A stretch of 64,000 nucleotides of DNA, taken from Watersipora subatra. Its lineage: Eukaryota > Bryozoa > Gymnolaemata > Cheilostomatida > Watersiporidae. Where the stretch lies: assembly GCF_963576615.1 (NCBI RefSeq), contig NC_088715.1, positions 60,423,802-60,487,801 of the forward strand, given 5' to 3'. The notes below the pieces were generated by a model that saw only the letters and a list, made by a program, of their open reading frames with translations, did not search any database and was not told the origin of the DNA. Position numbers and translations under genes: made by a program. Numbering within the stretch: position 1 is the stretch's first letter; each line of letters opens with the position of its first letter. Below are positions 37,512 through 49,775 of the stretch, in pieces.

Positions 37512-37938
37512 AGTTTTACACGCTTCTATCAGAAAGTATCAATATTTTTCTATGATTTGCGATTATAATTGATGTTTTAGATGATCTGACAGCCAGGATG
37601 TTTTATGATTAAAGTCAACAAAACTTGATCGCAATTAAAATGCTCAGATCAATTGAAAGTGTAATTATGATGTCTATAGTTGCAAAGACACTGATATAAT
37701 CAAGACATGCAAAGCTGCAACTTGAACGCAATGCACAATTTTAACTATCACAACTAATGATGTCATGCCACACATATTTTTATTCCGAGCGTTTTAAGCG
37801 CTATCAAGTTTTACAGATTTTAATCTTGAAACATTCTGGAAGTCAGATCACCTAAAACATCAATTATAATCAAAAATCATAAAAAATACTGATACTTTCT
37901 GATAGAAGCTAGTAAAATCTTGTGTAAGTTCTATTTTA
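37512..37938. mobile_element. Foldback MITE, full-length copy
   Basis: The arms CTTCTATCAGAAAGTATCAA and, inverted, GATACTTTCTGATAGAAG are nearly perfect at the tips. The centre contains GTCTATAGTTGCAAAGACAC and the GAGCGTTTTAAGCGCTATCA segment. This is one of the best preserved copies. Confidence 0.75.
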
Positions 37939-38019
37939 ACGATTTTATTCACTAGTATCATTTTTCTTAACTCTAGATTAAAAGTGAACATAAAATCTTG
38001 TTTATTAAGTAGTTGGTTG

Positions 38020-38140
38020 ATAGTTGTTTCAAGATTAAAATCAACAAAACTTGATCGCAGTTAAAATGCTCAGGCCAAGCGAAAGGGCAATTATAGCGTC
38101 TATAATAGTTGTATAGAGACTGATATAATAGAGACACTAC
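38020..38140. mobile_element. Partial foldback MITE copy
   Basis: Contains TTTCAAGATTAAAATCAACA and AACTTGATCGCAGTTAAAAT with part of the centre; the other arm is missing. Confidence 0.6.
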
Positions 38141-38213
38141 AGGTCTGTTACCTAGTAGTTAAAGACTCACTTCCGTCTTTCATCTAAAGTCTAATACCAT
38201 GTCTACTTGAAGC

Positions 38214-38290
38214 ACCCATGGCCTAATGGTCTAAAGCGACTGACCTAAGAACCATAGGTCGAGGTTCAGTTCCCAAAAAGGCCACCGGTA
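38214..38290 (+). repeat. tRNA-like SINE head
   Basis: TGGCCTAATGGTCTAAAGCG resembles a tRNA A box and GGTTCAGTTCC a B box, in tRNA spacing. A 5-bp anticodon-type stem (ACCTA/TAGGT) encloses a 7-nt loop, but position 33 is G instead of U and the T stem does not pair, so this is a retroposon or dead tRNA, not a working gene. Confidence 0.4.
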
Positions 38291-40489
38291 GTAACTAGAA
38301 TGGCGTCCAATATTAAATTGCTTTCCGCAACTGGTCATGTCACCAGTCATACAGGTTTCCTTGCTGATGGACACAAACCATCTCTAGCCAAGATCACAGA
38401 GCCAGTGTTTGTGTAATAGAGTACTTAAATCATGCATAAAGTCTGCTCACATTAAGATAAGCAGACGTAGTATTTCTTAGAGGAGTTGCTCACTCACACA
38501 CTGGGTGTGCTCAAAGTATGTTATTCGGTGAATCAGAATTAGACCATATGAAGCTAGAGAACGGATCAGATGTATGTAACGAAGTCCTGTCACTGATGTC
38601 TACTTCTGTTTAAAGAGTTTTGTATAAACTTGGGTTTCCGTGGCTGGAACAATCCTGCCATGATGAGTCAACACAAAGGAAACTGGCAGGGACTCCCATG
38701 TGGAAGTTTCCTTGTCAACTACCAACTTTCAAACCAGATACTTCCTTAATAAAATTGCATGTGCTTGTATGTGAATATTAAAAGGAACTTTATCACTTAA
38801 TAACTTGAAATACTACCCACGCTGACACTGACAGCATATTATGAGTATTAGCATTAGGATGGTATTGCGGGAGAAGGTGCTAATTTGCTGTCCCCCATAT
38901 AACAGCAACCAACCAAGGATTGGTCATAACTCCTATGAGCTTGTCAAATTTGAGAAACTTTGCTATACGTCAAATTTGATTTTGCGTAAGGATCACTTGC
39001 AGGAATATTAGATTAAAATAAATGAAAACAATATTATATTCAAGCTTTAAAACAAAAAGGAACTCAAACGACAATGCGGTGTTATTTTTTTGGGTATAGG
39101 TGAACTTAAAATTGAGTATTTTCTGAAGTCTATTTTTATCATATCTTGCATAATGCAAAATCAAGCAATCCTCTAACATATCTCACAGGTCTTAGTAGAG
39201 TATTAAACTAATGTGAATTATATGTTACAAATTAGACAATTTCAGTCGGCCCCCGGTTTTTTGGATTTTACTTCTTCGTATTTTCAATTGTTTAAACAAT
39301 GTCTGCAGTCTGTACGATCTGCCAGAAGAATGACAAGTTTAATCAATAGGAGGCTTTGGCAACAGACTACATGAGCGTGCAAGTTTCTTGCCAGAGTTTT
39401 GTACTGTAATTTTCATTGTTATTATTACTGCCATTAATATTATACTGTACTCTATCGTGGTATAACCGTATTTTACTTTATCATGTATACTGTATGTGCA
39501 TATTGTACCATATTATAGCCTAGGAGTATGTGTGCGAGACAATATAGGCTGTTTAATGTATAGTACCCAGTTTTCAATGTCCAGACCTTTTCAGTTTCAG
39601 GATATGCCCCAGTCTGTCTTGATCTGAACAAATGAAAGTAATGATGCAAGAATGTACAAGTTTAATATCGGCATCGAACATGGTGGTGAAAGTTAGATGC
39701 TAGATTGAGTATCGTAAAAAACATATTTCCGTAAAAACATAGTTTTACTTTACTTGCTCTTTTTTGTGGAGAGATGACTACTAAGATCTAGATAAAAAAT
39801 TGGAAATATGAACCTAGATATTTAGCATTTTACAGTCCAACACAATCAGATGCTGTTTTTATGATTGCTAGCAAGTTTGCTGAGGAAGGACTACCAACCC
39901 TTTCATATTTAGCGAATCTGGTAGCCATAACAAACCATGAATAACTTTAGTTTTACATTTCAACTATCAAGTGTCATCTTACAAGTGAATCAATAACACA
40001 CCGCTTGTGAAAGGAATTAAGTCACTTAATTTATTTATACATTGCTCATGCTGTCACTTACAGCGTCTTACGAGTATTGAGTGTTCAGAATTAAGATAGT
40101 ATTGATTGAAGACGGTGTTGATTTACGGTCCCCCTATAATAGCAGTCAACGAAAGATTATGATTTCAAGAAGTAAAAACTGCTACGAGTTGGGTAAGCAA
40201 ATTTGCACAACAGACCGATAAGGAACATATTTTTGTTTCACAGACTGTTTTATAACGTGTAGTTTGTTGAATAGTAACCATTATATCGAACTTCCACCAT
40301 AATCTACTTGTATGCATTATCGATCAAATCAGATCAAATCAGTCATCGATAAAAGATTTATTTTGGCTTTTATTACTTAAATTTGGTTTGTTTAGTATAT
40401 TTGATACACAATTACATCGAATAACAGTAGCTAAATGCTCCTACAACATAAACTTCTTGGTAAGTAAATTTCACTTAATCTTAATTTCT
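38291..40489. other. Intergenic; nothing recognised
   Basis: Possible body of the retroposon whose tRNA-like head lies at 38214. CTGACACTGACAGCATATTATGAG at 38820 recurs in form near 40048 (CTGTCACTTACAGCGTCTTACGAG), as does TAACAGCAACCAAC/TAGCAGTCAACGAA, so parts of 38810-38940 and 40045-40170 are two copies of one repeat. Confidence 0.35.
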
Positions 40490-40942
40490 GACCTCATGTC
40501 TGAGTGGTCATGGGCCACCCTTGCAGATCGTCGAAGGACGGCTGACCAAAATCTAAAACACAAAATACTAAATGAAGAATTGCAATACCAACCCATTTTT
40601 TCTCAAATGCTTACCTACACAATACACGGCACAAAAGCACTAAAGGTGCAATCAACACCAATGTTAAAAACACTCCTTTTTTGTGCGGATCCTTAACAGC
40701 TAACCTTTTTTTTTACACACACCCACCAAGAACTTTCAATATTTATTGAAAGTTCTTGCCCTCACCTAATCTCTACCCTCAACCCTAATAACAACATTGC
40801 CCCAACCAAATTTAAAAATCACAATAAAAAAGAGAAGAAAACCCAAACTAAGAGTAATCCACTCATGTTACTTAATAAGGATATCGATCTAATGCCCCAT
40901 TATGGGGCGAGTGCGATTAATTGATTTGACTTGACTTGACTT
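40490..40942 (+). mobile_element. 3' end of a truncated LINE (non-LTR retrotransposon)
   Basis: The frame at 40500-40696 reads WSWATLADRRRTADQNLKHK, then ILNEEL, resembling the C-terminal end of reverse transcriptase ORFs of CR1/L2/Crack-type LINEs (pattern W-x-x-L-x-x-R-R-x-x-A-x-x-x-x-x-Y/H-K-I). After the stop comes a 3' UTR with a 15-bp stem-loop (40727-40741 with 40744-40758), a GCCCC-ATTAT-GGGGC hairpin at 40894-40908 and a TGATTTGACTTGACTTGACT tail, the usual short-repeat end of such elements. The 5' part is absent, as is normal for truncated insertions. Confidence 0.6.
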
Positions 40943-42404
40943 GGCTGAATACATTGAGCATAAAATCAGAAGTTGATGTTCTTCCTGTTCACTTTAAATA
41001 TATTGTGCTTTCTGCCAGCTTGTTGTATAAAGTTGCCTTTTTGCAAAATTGGTAAAATATGATGCTGCGTTTCATTGTAAAGTTTACATTAAAAAAATTT
41101 AGTACTACTTTATAATCTTATGTTTAAAAGTTTACTTTAATGAGATGGTTAACCTTTACCGTATTAATGGTTTTAAGGGTGATAATAAATACTACAATTT
41201 ACTCTCTACAACAAGGAACTCAATTTTGAATTAATTAGTCAAGTTTTTTTATACTTTTTTTTATATAGCTTTTTTATAGAAAAAGACTCGCGCTTCATTT
41301 TACAGCAATTATTTATCTATGGTAACAATATTAAAATGCAGTAGGCCTACTAACCTATCTGAACTCGGTTGATAGGGCAGCTTTTTATTGTGTCTACAAA
41401 ACTAATAAAATAATATTGTTAAAATTTTTGCTATCTTAGCATGTTTCTCCTTTAATGTAAGTTAACTGTAAATTTTTTCTTTCCTTATTTACCTTTTTAC
41501 TCAATTCTCTCTACACTTTCTAATCCATTTGTCTCTCTTTTTTACTCTCCCATATTAAATAGCCTGGAGTGAATTAACCGAAGCAGTACTGTATCTGAGC
41601 CAAAATAGTTAAAAAGTCTAAAAATTGCCCTTAATTGGTAGTTTTGGTTGCTAGGATGCCACCAAAATATCTTATTGGATTAAAAGCTGATTCCTTGGCG
41701 ATAAAGTTGTGAGAGAGTAGCTAGTTAAGACAATATAAAATTTAAAACTGGTTTCCATCTATCAATAAAACCATGCGTTGAACTTTTAGCCAGGATGTAG
41801 CTAGTTATGTTCTCTTCATACTTCGTATTTGGGTCTGCTCCGACCTTGCACTACGTTGCTTGTGATGCAACGTCACGGGCAAGCGATGAATTGCAACGTA
41901 AGCCTACATCCATTACCCACTCCAGGTAAAACAACAATTTTACTGTTATAAGTGACATCACTGCTTGCGCTTGGATATGTATAGCTAGGCAATTCACTTG
42001 CATAAAAGCTTATGAAATTGTCTAAAACAATAGTTCATTGCTTGATGGTGCCTAGAAAATTACGATCTACATGTATATGCAGAATCGTTATACTATTATA
42101 AGATGCAGGTCATTATACTAAATATAGGAGGAACATTTTGTAAGCTTCAGATGCGGTTGCTTAATTGCTCCCATTTTAAAAATACATCCTGTAATGTCCT
42201 CAAGTGTTATAAATGGTTCACAACCTAAACTATGTTTTCATAATGACCAGCTATTGTTATGGAGACACCTACATTGATCAAGTGTACCAAACTGTAAACA
42301 TTAAACAACAAACCATCAGACTTGTCTAAATACTCATTTGTACTAATTTGGTAATGCTGGAAGCTCCGGGTAGAAGAAGCAGCCATAGTAGATTATCTAT
42401 TCCT
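40943..42404. other. Intergenic; nothing recognised
   Basis: AT-rich, with one CpG-containing patch at about 41830-41930. No exon seen. Confidence 0.35.
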
Positions 42405-42690
42405 GAACCTTCGTCCAAATTTCTTCATTTTTTTGCGATGTCATTTTATTGTTGTCAGCCATCTTTATAGACAATTTTATCATTAAAAACGCGAAGCTTT
42501 CGCAATGAATTTTTGAAAACGATGCTCTTATTTGCAATATTTTTATTATAGTATCAAAACAACACAAAAATGTAATACCGGTATTAAATAAAAGAATAAC
42601 GATCGCTTTCTACAAATATGGCGGCTTTTTCATGAACGAGCGCATGTGCAAACGGCTTGATGGCGTCAAAAAAATTGATGGAATCCATCG
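42405..42690. repeat. Dispersed repeat, about 270 bp, copy 1
   Basis: Matches 54525-54785 over its length: GTCAGCCATCTTTATAGACA, TATTATAGTATCAAAACAAC, ACGATCGCTTTCTACAAA and GCGCATGTGCAAACGG all recur there in the same order. Confidence 0.65.
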
Positions 42691-43062
42691 TTATTTATTT
42701 ATGTATTTATAGATAGGTTATTTATTTTACAGAAGGATTTATATTTCCAACTAGGTGAATGCCTTGCGTTGCATGGATAATAAGAAAATTTGTTGCACAG
42801 AAAGTTTATTTTCAATCAACATGTGCATCATATACCATTGTAACTTGTAAGTGAAGGTGTTTGTTTATTTCTGTGTTCTGTAAGTTTAATTAGGTTTATG
42901 CTATATATACATTTATTTATGGCATATTGGTAAGTCTGGGTATGTATTTTTCTTTTAGTAGTTCAAACATGCTCGCTGAAGCGTGAGTACATTAAGTGTG
43001 AGTATTTTAACCAATTGTCAGTAAAGATTGGCGAGTTTCAAAATTATTCTACTGAATGGCAC

Positions 43063-43140
43063 AGTGGTCTGTTGGGGTAGTGGTTAATGTGCCTGTATGA
43101 TAAACCTGTGTGTTTGGGTTCAATTCTAGTGCAAAGCAAT
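43063..43140 (+). repeat. tRNA-like SINE fragment
   Basis: GGGTAGTGGTTAATGTGCCT resembles an A box and GGGTTCAATTCTAG a B box. The anticodon stem does not pair properly, so it is not an intact tRNA gene. Confidence 0.4.
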
Positions 43141-44539
43141 TTTTTTGTTTTATAATTTAATTGCCATGACTGAACATACAGACAACAGACCAGCAAACAC
43201 TTAGATATATATAATGTATGTACACACATAGATAGATTTGGATAGGTGGTTTTTAAATTTTATAACTCTCTAAGCTTTCACTGAAAACCATTATAAACTT
43301 AGTATGAATTGATTGAACATAACGGAACCTTTCGGCTACTATTCCCAAATTTTATGCAGTTTTCATTCCTTACAAGACCCGAAATTACTACTAACAATTT
43401 TATAGAGGTTGTCTAACTTTTGTTGCCATTTTTTAAATTTTCCGCAGCTTATAGGTTTGCGGTTATCTATAGCCATAGGGATATGTAGTAATTATATAAG
43501 TGCTCAATAAGGCAGTTAACTCTAAGATGCAACAAACCAATATTGCTTGATAGATAATTGATCGATCATTGATTAATAACTTTTTGGTCAAAAATTATTA
43601 CTTTGATCAATAGATTTTAAAATTTATTCAAATATTTAAAAGTGCTTTAAGAGTTTTTACCAAAGTATGAAGTAATTAGTAATTTCAAATATGTTTAGTG
43701 AATTTAGCACTATAATGTTCTCATAGCAAATGTTTGCAGGATATGAGTCTGGCATGAAGTATTTAACCTAAAATTCAGATTTGATCAAACAGGAGGTCCG
43801 ATGCTCAGACCTAAAGGATTTCAGTCAAATGCTTAAGTCACTTCCTCTGGTGCCAACAGTGACAGTGTGAGATTGAAAAGCAGGGAACTGCTACAGTGCT
43901 TGAATTATGCCACCATAAGAAGTATAAAATCTTCTTTCCTCACACAAACCAGCGCAGTATATTTTTCACTTAGTAAACAATGTCTTGTAGTTTTCCAGAA
44001 ACTTAGTTCTGATTAATTATTCAGATACCATGAATTATTTTTTTATAATTTAAGAAATCTTTAGTGTAATTAAAATATGTTATAAATGGATGATCAACAG
44101 AACGAAATCAGCCCAATAAAAGTTGAGGGCAGAATTATTTTTATATAAATCTGTTGCAACTTCTTTCAGAAGTCATTTGAACAAGAAAAAACAAATAGAT
44201 GAAATTTGTAGCTCCATTAGTTCATGAAAAGAGTGAGTACAGAGAAACCAAATCAAGAAGGATATGCTGCCTTTTGGCACAGTTCGGTTAATGGCTCTTG
44301 AGCCAACTCAAGGAATGATGGGTAATAGTTTACCAGACTAGTAACAAAAATGGGACAGCTGCCAAGCAAAGCTATCCCCAGACCGGAAAGCTTGCAAACA
44401 TAAGCAAGTGTTTATCACAACAATCAAGGATACGTAATAATGTGTTGTTTTGGCGCCAGCCTTCAATTACCTCTTTTCGCAGCCGAAGTTCGCCAGGTGA
44501 CTCGTGTTGTCGAATACAGTCCAGAGATCTATGCCTAAA
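43141..44539. other. Intergenic; nothing recognised
   Basis: No exon, element or tandem array seen. Confidence 0.35.
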
Positions 44540-44963
44540 GATGGACTTATGCAAAATTTTATGAGGTTTTATCAGAAAGTATTGGCATTATTCTATGATT
44601 TTCTCTCTTGATTTTTGAGTTGATCTGACTACCAGGATATTTCAAGATTGAAATCGACAACACTTGATCACGGTTAAACGCTCAGATCAAGCAAAAATGC
44701 AATCATGACGTCTATCGTTGGAAAAAGACCGACCAAGTAGAGCCACGTAATGCTGCAACTTGATGGCAGCCGATATCAACTACAGCAAGTATCGACATTA
44801 TTTTACGCATATGTTTTTCCGAGTATTTTAGCTTTGTATTTTTATTCTTAAAACATCCTGGCTTTCAGATCACCTCAAACATCAAAAACAATCGCAAATG
44901 ATAGAAAAATCCCAATAGTTTCTTGTAAAATTTTTAAAAATTTTGTGTATATTCATCTTTAAA
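44540..44963. mobile_element. Foldback MITE, full-length copy
   Basis: Begins GATGGACTTATGCAAAATTT and ends in the inverted form near TATTCATCTTTAAA. Arms carry TTTCAAGATTGAAATCGACA and TTATTCTTAAAACATCCTGG; the centre includes ATCATGACGTCTATCGTTGG and AGCCGATATCAACTACAGCA. Confidence 0.75.
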
Positions 44964-45397
44964 ACTTTCCTAATTTTCAATTGTGATAAACTCCCATTAA
45001 GTTAAATTGGATAGAGCTGCGTGTTTGCTGACAGAAGTAATAAAGATTTGCGGTAGACAGCAGATGAGACAACTCTTCCTCTGTACTTAAGTATTCTCAG
45101 CTTTGCAATCTTAAAGTATGTTTTTAATCAAGTGCAAACTATAATCTGACTGCATTTTGTTAGAATTCTTCTGATGATCCTTTTCAATAGCCTCTAATTC
45201 TACACATTCTTCTAGAACTCAGCAGGCATCCTGATGACAGCTGCTCAACTCATGCTATTTTACGATGCAGTCCATGTTTGATGTGACACATTAGTTTCAT
45301 TACGTTCCATTGTCTCTTGTAAATGTTGTTACATGCTGTTGTATACGTCTATGTATGATCGTCTTGTTTTCTTTATTAATAACCATCCCTAAAGCAT

Positions 45398-45734
45398 GGC
45401 TCCCATATACGTCGCAAAACACCGAAAACAGCACCGCAGTCTATCCGGTTCGGGTGAAATGGTGAAAAGGTGAAATAGGAACCTATACACCGGGTACTGC
45501 CGAGGATCACCAGTAGTTGCTAGTGGCAACGCAAGAGTTTACACACAAGAGCCACAGGCAAAACCTTCCCGAAATGTGCTGTACAGGTGAAGTTAAAAAA
45601 CAGCATGGCGAGCGAAAATTTTTATGCCGTTATTAGCGATGCACCTTTATGTGAACACGAGCCGCCAAGCCTAGCGTCGCAAGCATTTTGCTGCCCAATA
45701 TTACCGCCGGAGTCTCACAATCGATATGGGAACC
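45398..45734. mobile_element. Possible TIR element, 337 bp, CpG-richer than surroundings
   Basis: GGCTCCCATATACG at the left and TCGATATGGGAACC at the right are imperfect inverted copies. The interior is GC- and CpG-richer than the flanks. A 53-codon frame from ATG 45605 (MASENFYAVISDAPLCEHE...) runs across the right end to 45766; I cannot match it to a family. Confidence 0.4.
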
Positions 45735-45737
45735 AGA

Positions 45738-48127
45738 CTTTAGGCAATCATCTAAGACAACAGTGATGTTAATACAGTAGAGCAGCAGAAAATGGAGAAA
45801 AGGTTGTAGGAATGCTGGGTAAAAGAGCCTTTCAGAGACGATTTGTCAAGGAATATCAACCAGAGTAGAAACTCATGAAAAACAATGTGTGTATCCTTTA
45901 TGCTGCATGTTTATGAACAACAAGTGTATTGTAGCAGTTAATTTAATTGCTCCACATATTGTATAGCAGGAAACCATCGACTGTGTTAATAATTGTTTTG
46001 GAGTTATTCTCTTTTTTGTAGTAGATCGTTTCAACAATGACTGTCTCATGGTTTAGGCTTTATCCCTGACCTTCTTGCAGCTTGGTTTTCTACCTTCTAT
46101 TGTCATCTGTTTGTGTCTAGTTTTTTCAACTTCGTAGTAAGCTCAGCTACATCTTTGTATTTCTGTATGTATGAGAAATGTATTTTAAACGCTATATGCC
46201 ACACTATTCATTTGATTTGCCCTTTTTGTGTTTTATGACTTTTTTATGATTTGGACAAAAAAAAACTCATTTTGAAATGAAACTACTGTCAATAAAGTGA
46301 TATAATAACAATAAATAATACTTTATTGAGGCGTTAACTAACTAAACTCAACTGGTCTGCATCCATAACAAATCAGGCATAACTGCTCCTTGGCTATAAC
46401 CAATCAGGCATAACAGAAAAATTCTAAAAGCTTGCTGCATTAATAGATTCTTTACTTTTGAACCAATGCCAAAAAGAGTTTATAGATGTTGATTTTTGAG
46501 CACAAAATAAGAATGTTTTCATATATATTTTTATGTAAAAATAGAAGATGATGCATGCACTGTGCTAATGTTTGAAAAATTTGATAAAGATTTCAATCAT
46601 TCAATTCATATTAAACTTGACTGACCTTTAAACCCTGGCATAGTGACATAGGATTACTCGCTCTGGTAGGCAGCAGTGAAATGGACTCGCAGTCCTAGCA
46701 GCGTATATCCGACAAGTTAACTATAAGATATGAAATATAGAAACATTATTAACCTGCAATGAAATATTTTATTTGATATTAATTTTTTATTTATCAAGTT
46801 AGTTTTTGGCTATATCAGGCTTGTCTTAAAAAGGCTTGTCTCAAAATTAATGATGATGTAATAATTATTGTCGAGTTTGTCAGTCAATAAGTTTGTCGAG
46901 TTATTTTGGTAGTTACAGGGTTAGAGATAGTTATAAGGACAAAACCTCTCGGTTTTCCTTCACTTGTATTACTGCTCATTTGTAGGATGACCGATTGAGT
47001 TCTTTTATGAGGAGATAACTCTTGACTAAAATTAGGTTGTCTGACCCTGATCCTTCTTCATGTTATGCAGAAACAACCATTAATTTAAAATCAAATGTGA
47101 TTCCTTGCTCTTGTTTATATAAGTTTTTTCTAACCTATAGGGCGTTGAAGGCTATATAAGTGTCATATAAAATTCATAATTATCCTTAATTTTTACAAAT
47201 TCTTTTACAAAGTGCATAGACTTTGTCATCATTACATCTCCATTAAGGCTTTATGTATGCTGTATACTTATCTTAGCCTAAACTGTGGAATTTGTCACTC
47301 TAGTTTCTACAACATCCTTATCGAGGCAGCACTTAGCCAATAGATGGTGTAAGCCAAGAAATACGATACGCCATCTGATACAAGCAGGAAAATATTTATC
47401 TACAATGCGTAATGTGTTTTCATACACGAAAACACAAAGCAGCTGTAAGGCCAGACAGCATATCAACAGCTAGCTTGGTGAAACTCAGCTTGGCAGCCCA
47501 GCGCATCCGTTACTCAGCAACATTGAGTTATTGACAAACCAGGCTCTACAGTCGTAGGTGTAGAATATAAACCTTATATAATTTTTGACTCTTTATAGGC
47601 AAACTAGAATTGAGACCTGCCATGTCTGAAATTGCTTTTGATTTCAAACCTATTATGTTTAGCAGCAGGTAGAAGGCACAAGGCATTTGCGTGCGAAGTT
47701 TGAAACAAATTGGCAAAAAAATGGGAAAATGCATCGCCTTTTCTGCAGGGTAGTAGACACACTCACAATAACAAAGACAGATTTAATAATACGCATATAT
47801 TAACTGGCAGCATTTTAAAATGACGTCTATATATACTAATATATTCATGTTTTTTCTTTCTCTGCAATCATTTTTATGTTAGAAGAAAAAAAACAGTTTT
47901 TGCAACATAAACTCCAGCGATGCAAGTTTCATGCTGTGAAATGAGGCAGTCATTCTTTCAGCAAAACATAAAAATATGACACATGATGTCAATGCCAACG
48001 ATTAGCCAATTTTTGAATGCCAGACAAAGCCCTTCTGTTAGTTGTCATTCTTGCATGCCTTTTTCATCTCGGCGCCATGCTGCATGTTTTCATGCCTTTT
48101 TCATCTCTTTCATTTTGATTGTTTGAC
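45738..48127. other. Intergenic; nothing recognised
   Basis: Only short chance frames. A pair of overlapping 62-residue frames at 47278-47473 on opposite strands has no family resemblance or splice context. Confidence 0.35.
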
Positions 48128-48263
48128 TCAGCTTTAGCTTTAGCTTTAGCTTTAGCTTTAGCTTTAGCTTTAGCTTTAGCTTTAGCTTTAGCTTTAGCTT
48201 TAGCTTTAGCTTTAGCTTTAGCTTTAGCTTTAGCTTCAGCTTCAGCTTTAGCTTCAGCTTTAG
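48128..48263. repeat. (GCTTTA)n hexanucleotide repeat, about 22 copies
   Basis: Nearly perfect for most of its length, with GCTTCA variants at the right end. It reads Lys-Leu repeats on the minus strand, which is not a gene. Confidence 0.95.
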
Positions 48264-48619
48264 AACTGCAAAACTTTGCGATTTATATGAAGAGATAATT
48301 TTGAACAAAGCAAGTCTTGCACTTCTTGCAAACGCAAATGTGCTAATATAGCCTGGTTACTGTTGACTCTTAAGGGTGTCAGTGTAGTCATCCCAGATAG
48401 ATATATTAATCAGCAAGTTTGGTAATTGTAACCTTTCATAGTGCCTATATAAAAATATGGCATAATATCAGTCTGTGTTCTTTTTGAAAAAGATCATTTC
48501 TGAAAAGACATTAAATTTAAAACAAGATTTGCAAAAAATGTTATTGTTCAATACTGCACAAAACATAACAACGTCTACATCCTATTATATTACAAGAATT
48601 TACACTGTATTAATAATAT

Positions 48620-49088
48620 GGTGAGAAAGAGGAGAGAGAGGGAAAGAGAGGGAGAGAGAGGGAAAGAGAGGGAGAGAGAGGGAAAGAGAGGGAGAGAGAG
48701 GGAAAGAGAGGGAGAGAGAGAGAGGGAGAGAGAGGGAGAGGGAGAGAGAGGGAGAGGGAGAGAGAGGGAGAGGGAGAGGGAGAGGGAGAGAGAGGGAGAG
48801 GGAGAGAGAGGGAGAGGGAGAGGGAGAGGGAGAGGGAGAGGGAGAGGGAGAGGGAGAGGGAGAGGGAGAGGGAGAGGGAGAGGGAGAGGGAGAGGGAGAG
48901 GGAGAGGGAGAGGGAGAGGGAGAGGGAGAGGGAGAGGGAGAGGGAGAGGGAGAGGGAGAGGGAGAGGGAGAGGGAGAGGGAGAGGGAGAGGGAGAGGGAG
49001 AGGGAGAGGGAGAGAGGGAGAGGGAGAGGGAGAGGGAGAGGGAGAGGGAGAGGGAGAGGGAGAGGGAGAGGGAGAGGGAGAGTGAGAG
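48620..49088. repeat. (GGGAGA)n polypurine tract, about 470 bp
   Basis: The left third mixes GGAAAGAGAGGGAGAGAGAG units; from about 48770 it is a nearly perfect GGGAGA hexamer array. Arg/Gly/Glu (plus) and Ser/Leu/Pro (minus) frames over it are artefacts. Confidence 0.95.
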
Positions 49089-49368
49089 AGCCTAGCATTA
49101 CCTCAACAACAAACGCAAATGATAAAATATATGGACACTTTCTATGGAAATCTATTAAAATTTTGAGCAAGTTAATCTTTAACTATTTTATCCCTTGTTA
49201 TCTCCCTTTATCCTCTTTCATTTTTACTACAAGGTTAAACATAGGTTGATCAAGTGTTATATTATGATCATCTCTCAGACATAACTACACAGGTAGGTAA
49301 AAGAACCCTCTCAATATTTCTGTAAGGCATTCACATCCAGCCGCCCCAACTTTTTAGGAACTCCATAG

Positions 49369-49775
49369 CCCAACGGTTATGGAAACGGTTTTTATCGCTG
49401 TAGAATATCACCACTTTATTCGAAGCCATAGAGACAAACATCAACTTTTAGTAGTTTTTAGGCGTCATTATTATCATCATCAGACATCAGCGGCAAAATA
49501 TTCTTGTTAACGACTTTTATAAAGGTTTGAAAAATATCAAGTTTTACCAAACATCCGCTTGCCCATGTCCCACTTAATGAACTTAAAATAACATCGGCAA
49601 AATTGATCTTTGTTAAAACGCTTAAAAGAAAAAAATGTTTTTTTCTGAGCGTTTTAACTGCATACAAGTTTTGCCTATTTTAATTTAAAATCGTCTCGTC
49701 AGTCACATCACCTAAAACACAACAAATCTCATAAAATAGAAAAATGTTGATACTTGCCGATAAGAATTTTTAAAA
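49369..49775. mobile_element. Relative of the interior of the 3074-3833 element
   Basis: AACGGTTATGGAAACGGTTT, GAAGCCATAGAGACAAACAT, CGGCAAAATATTCTTGTTAA and ACCAAACATCCGCTTGCCCA follow the same order as at 3225-3400, and the last 160 bp (GAGCGTTTTAACTGCATACA) resembles the right arm of the foldback family. The CAGTCAAAC ends are missing. Confidence 0.6.

Noticed and set aside
38214..38290. Functional tRNA gene
   Set aside because: The conserved U33 is missing and the T stem and acceptor do not pair.
48610..49170. 155- and 186-residue frames
   Set aside because: They arise from the (GGGAGA)n array on either strand.
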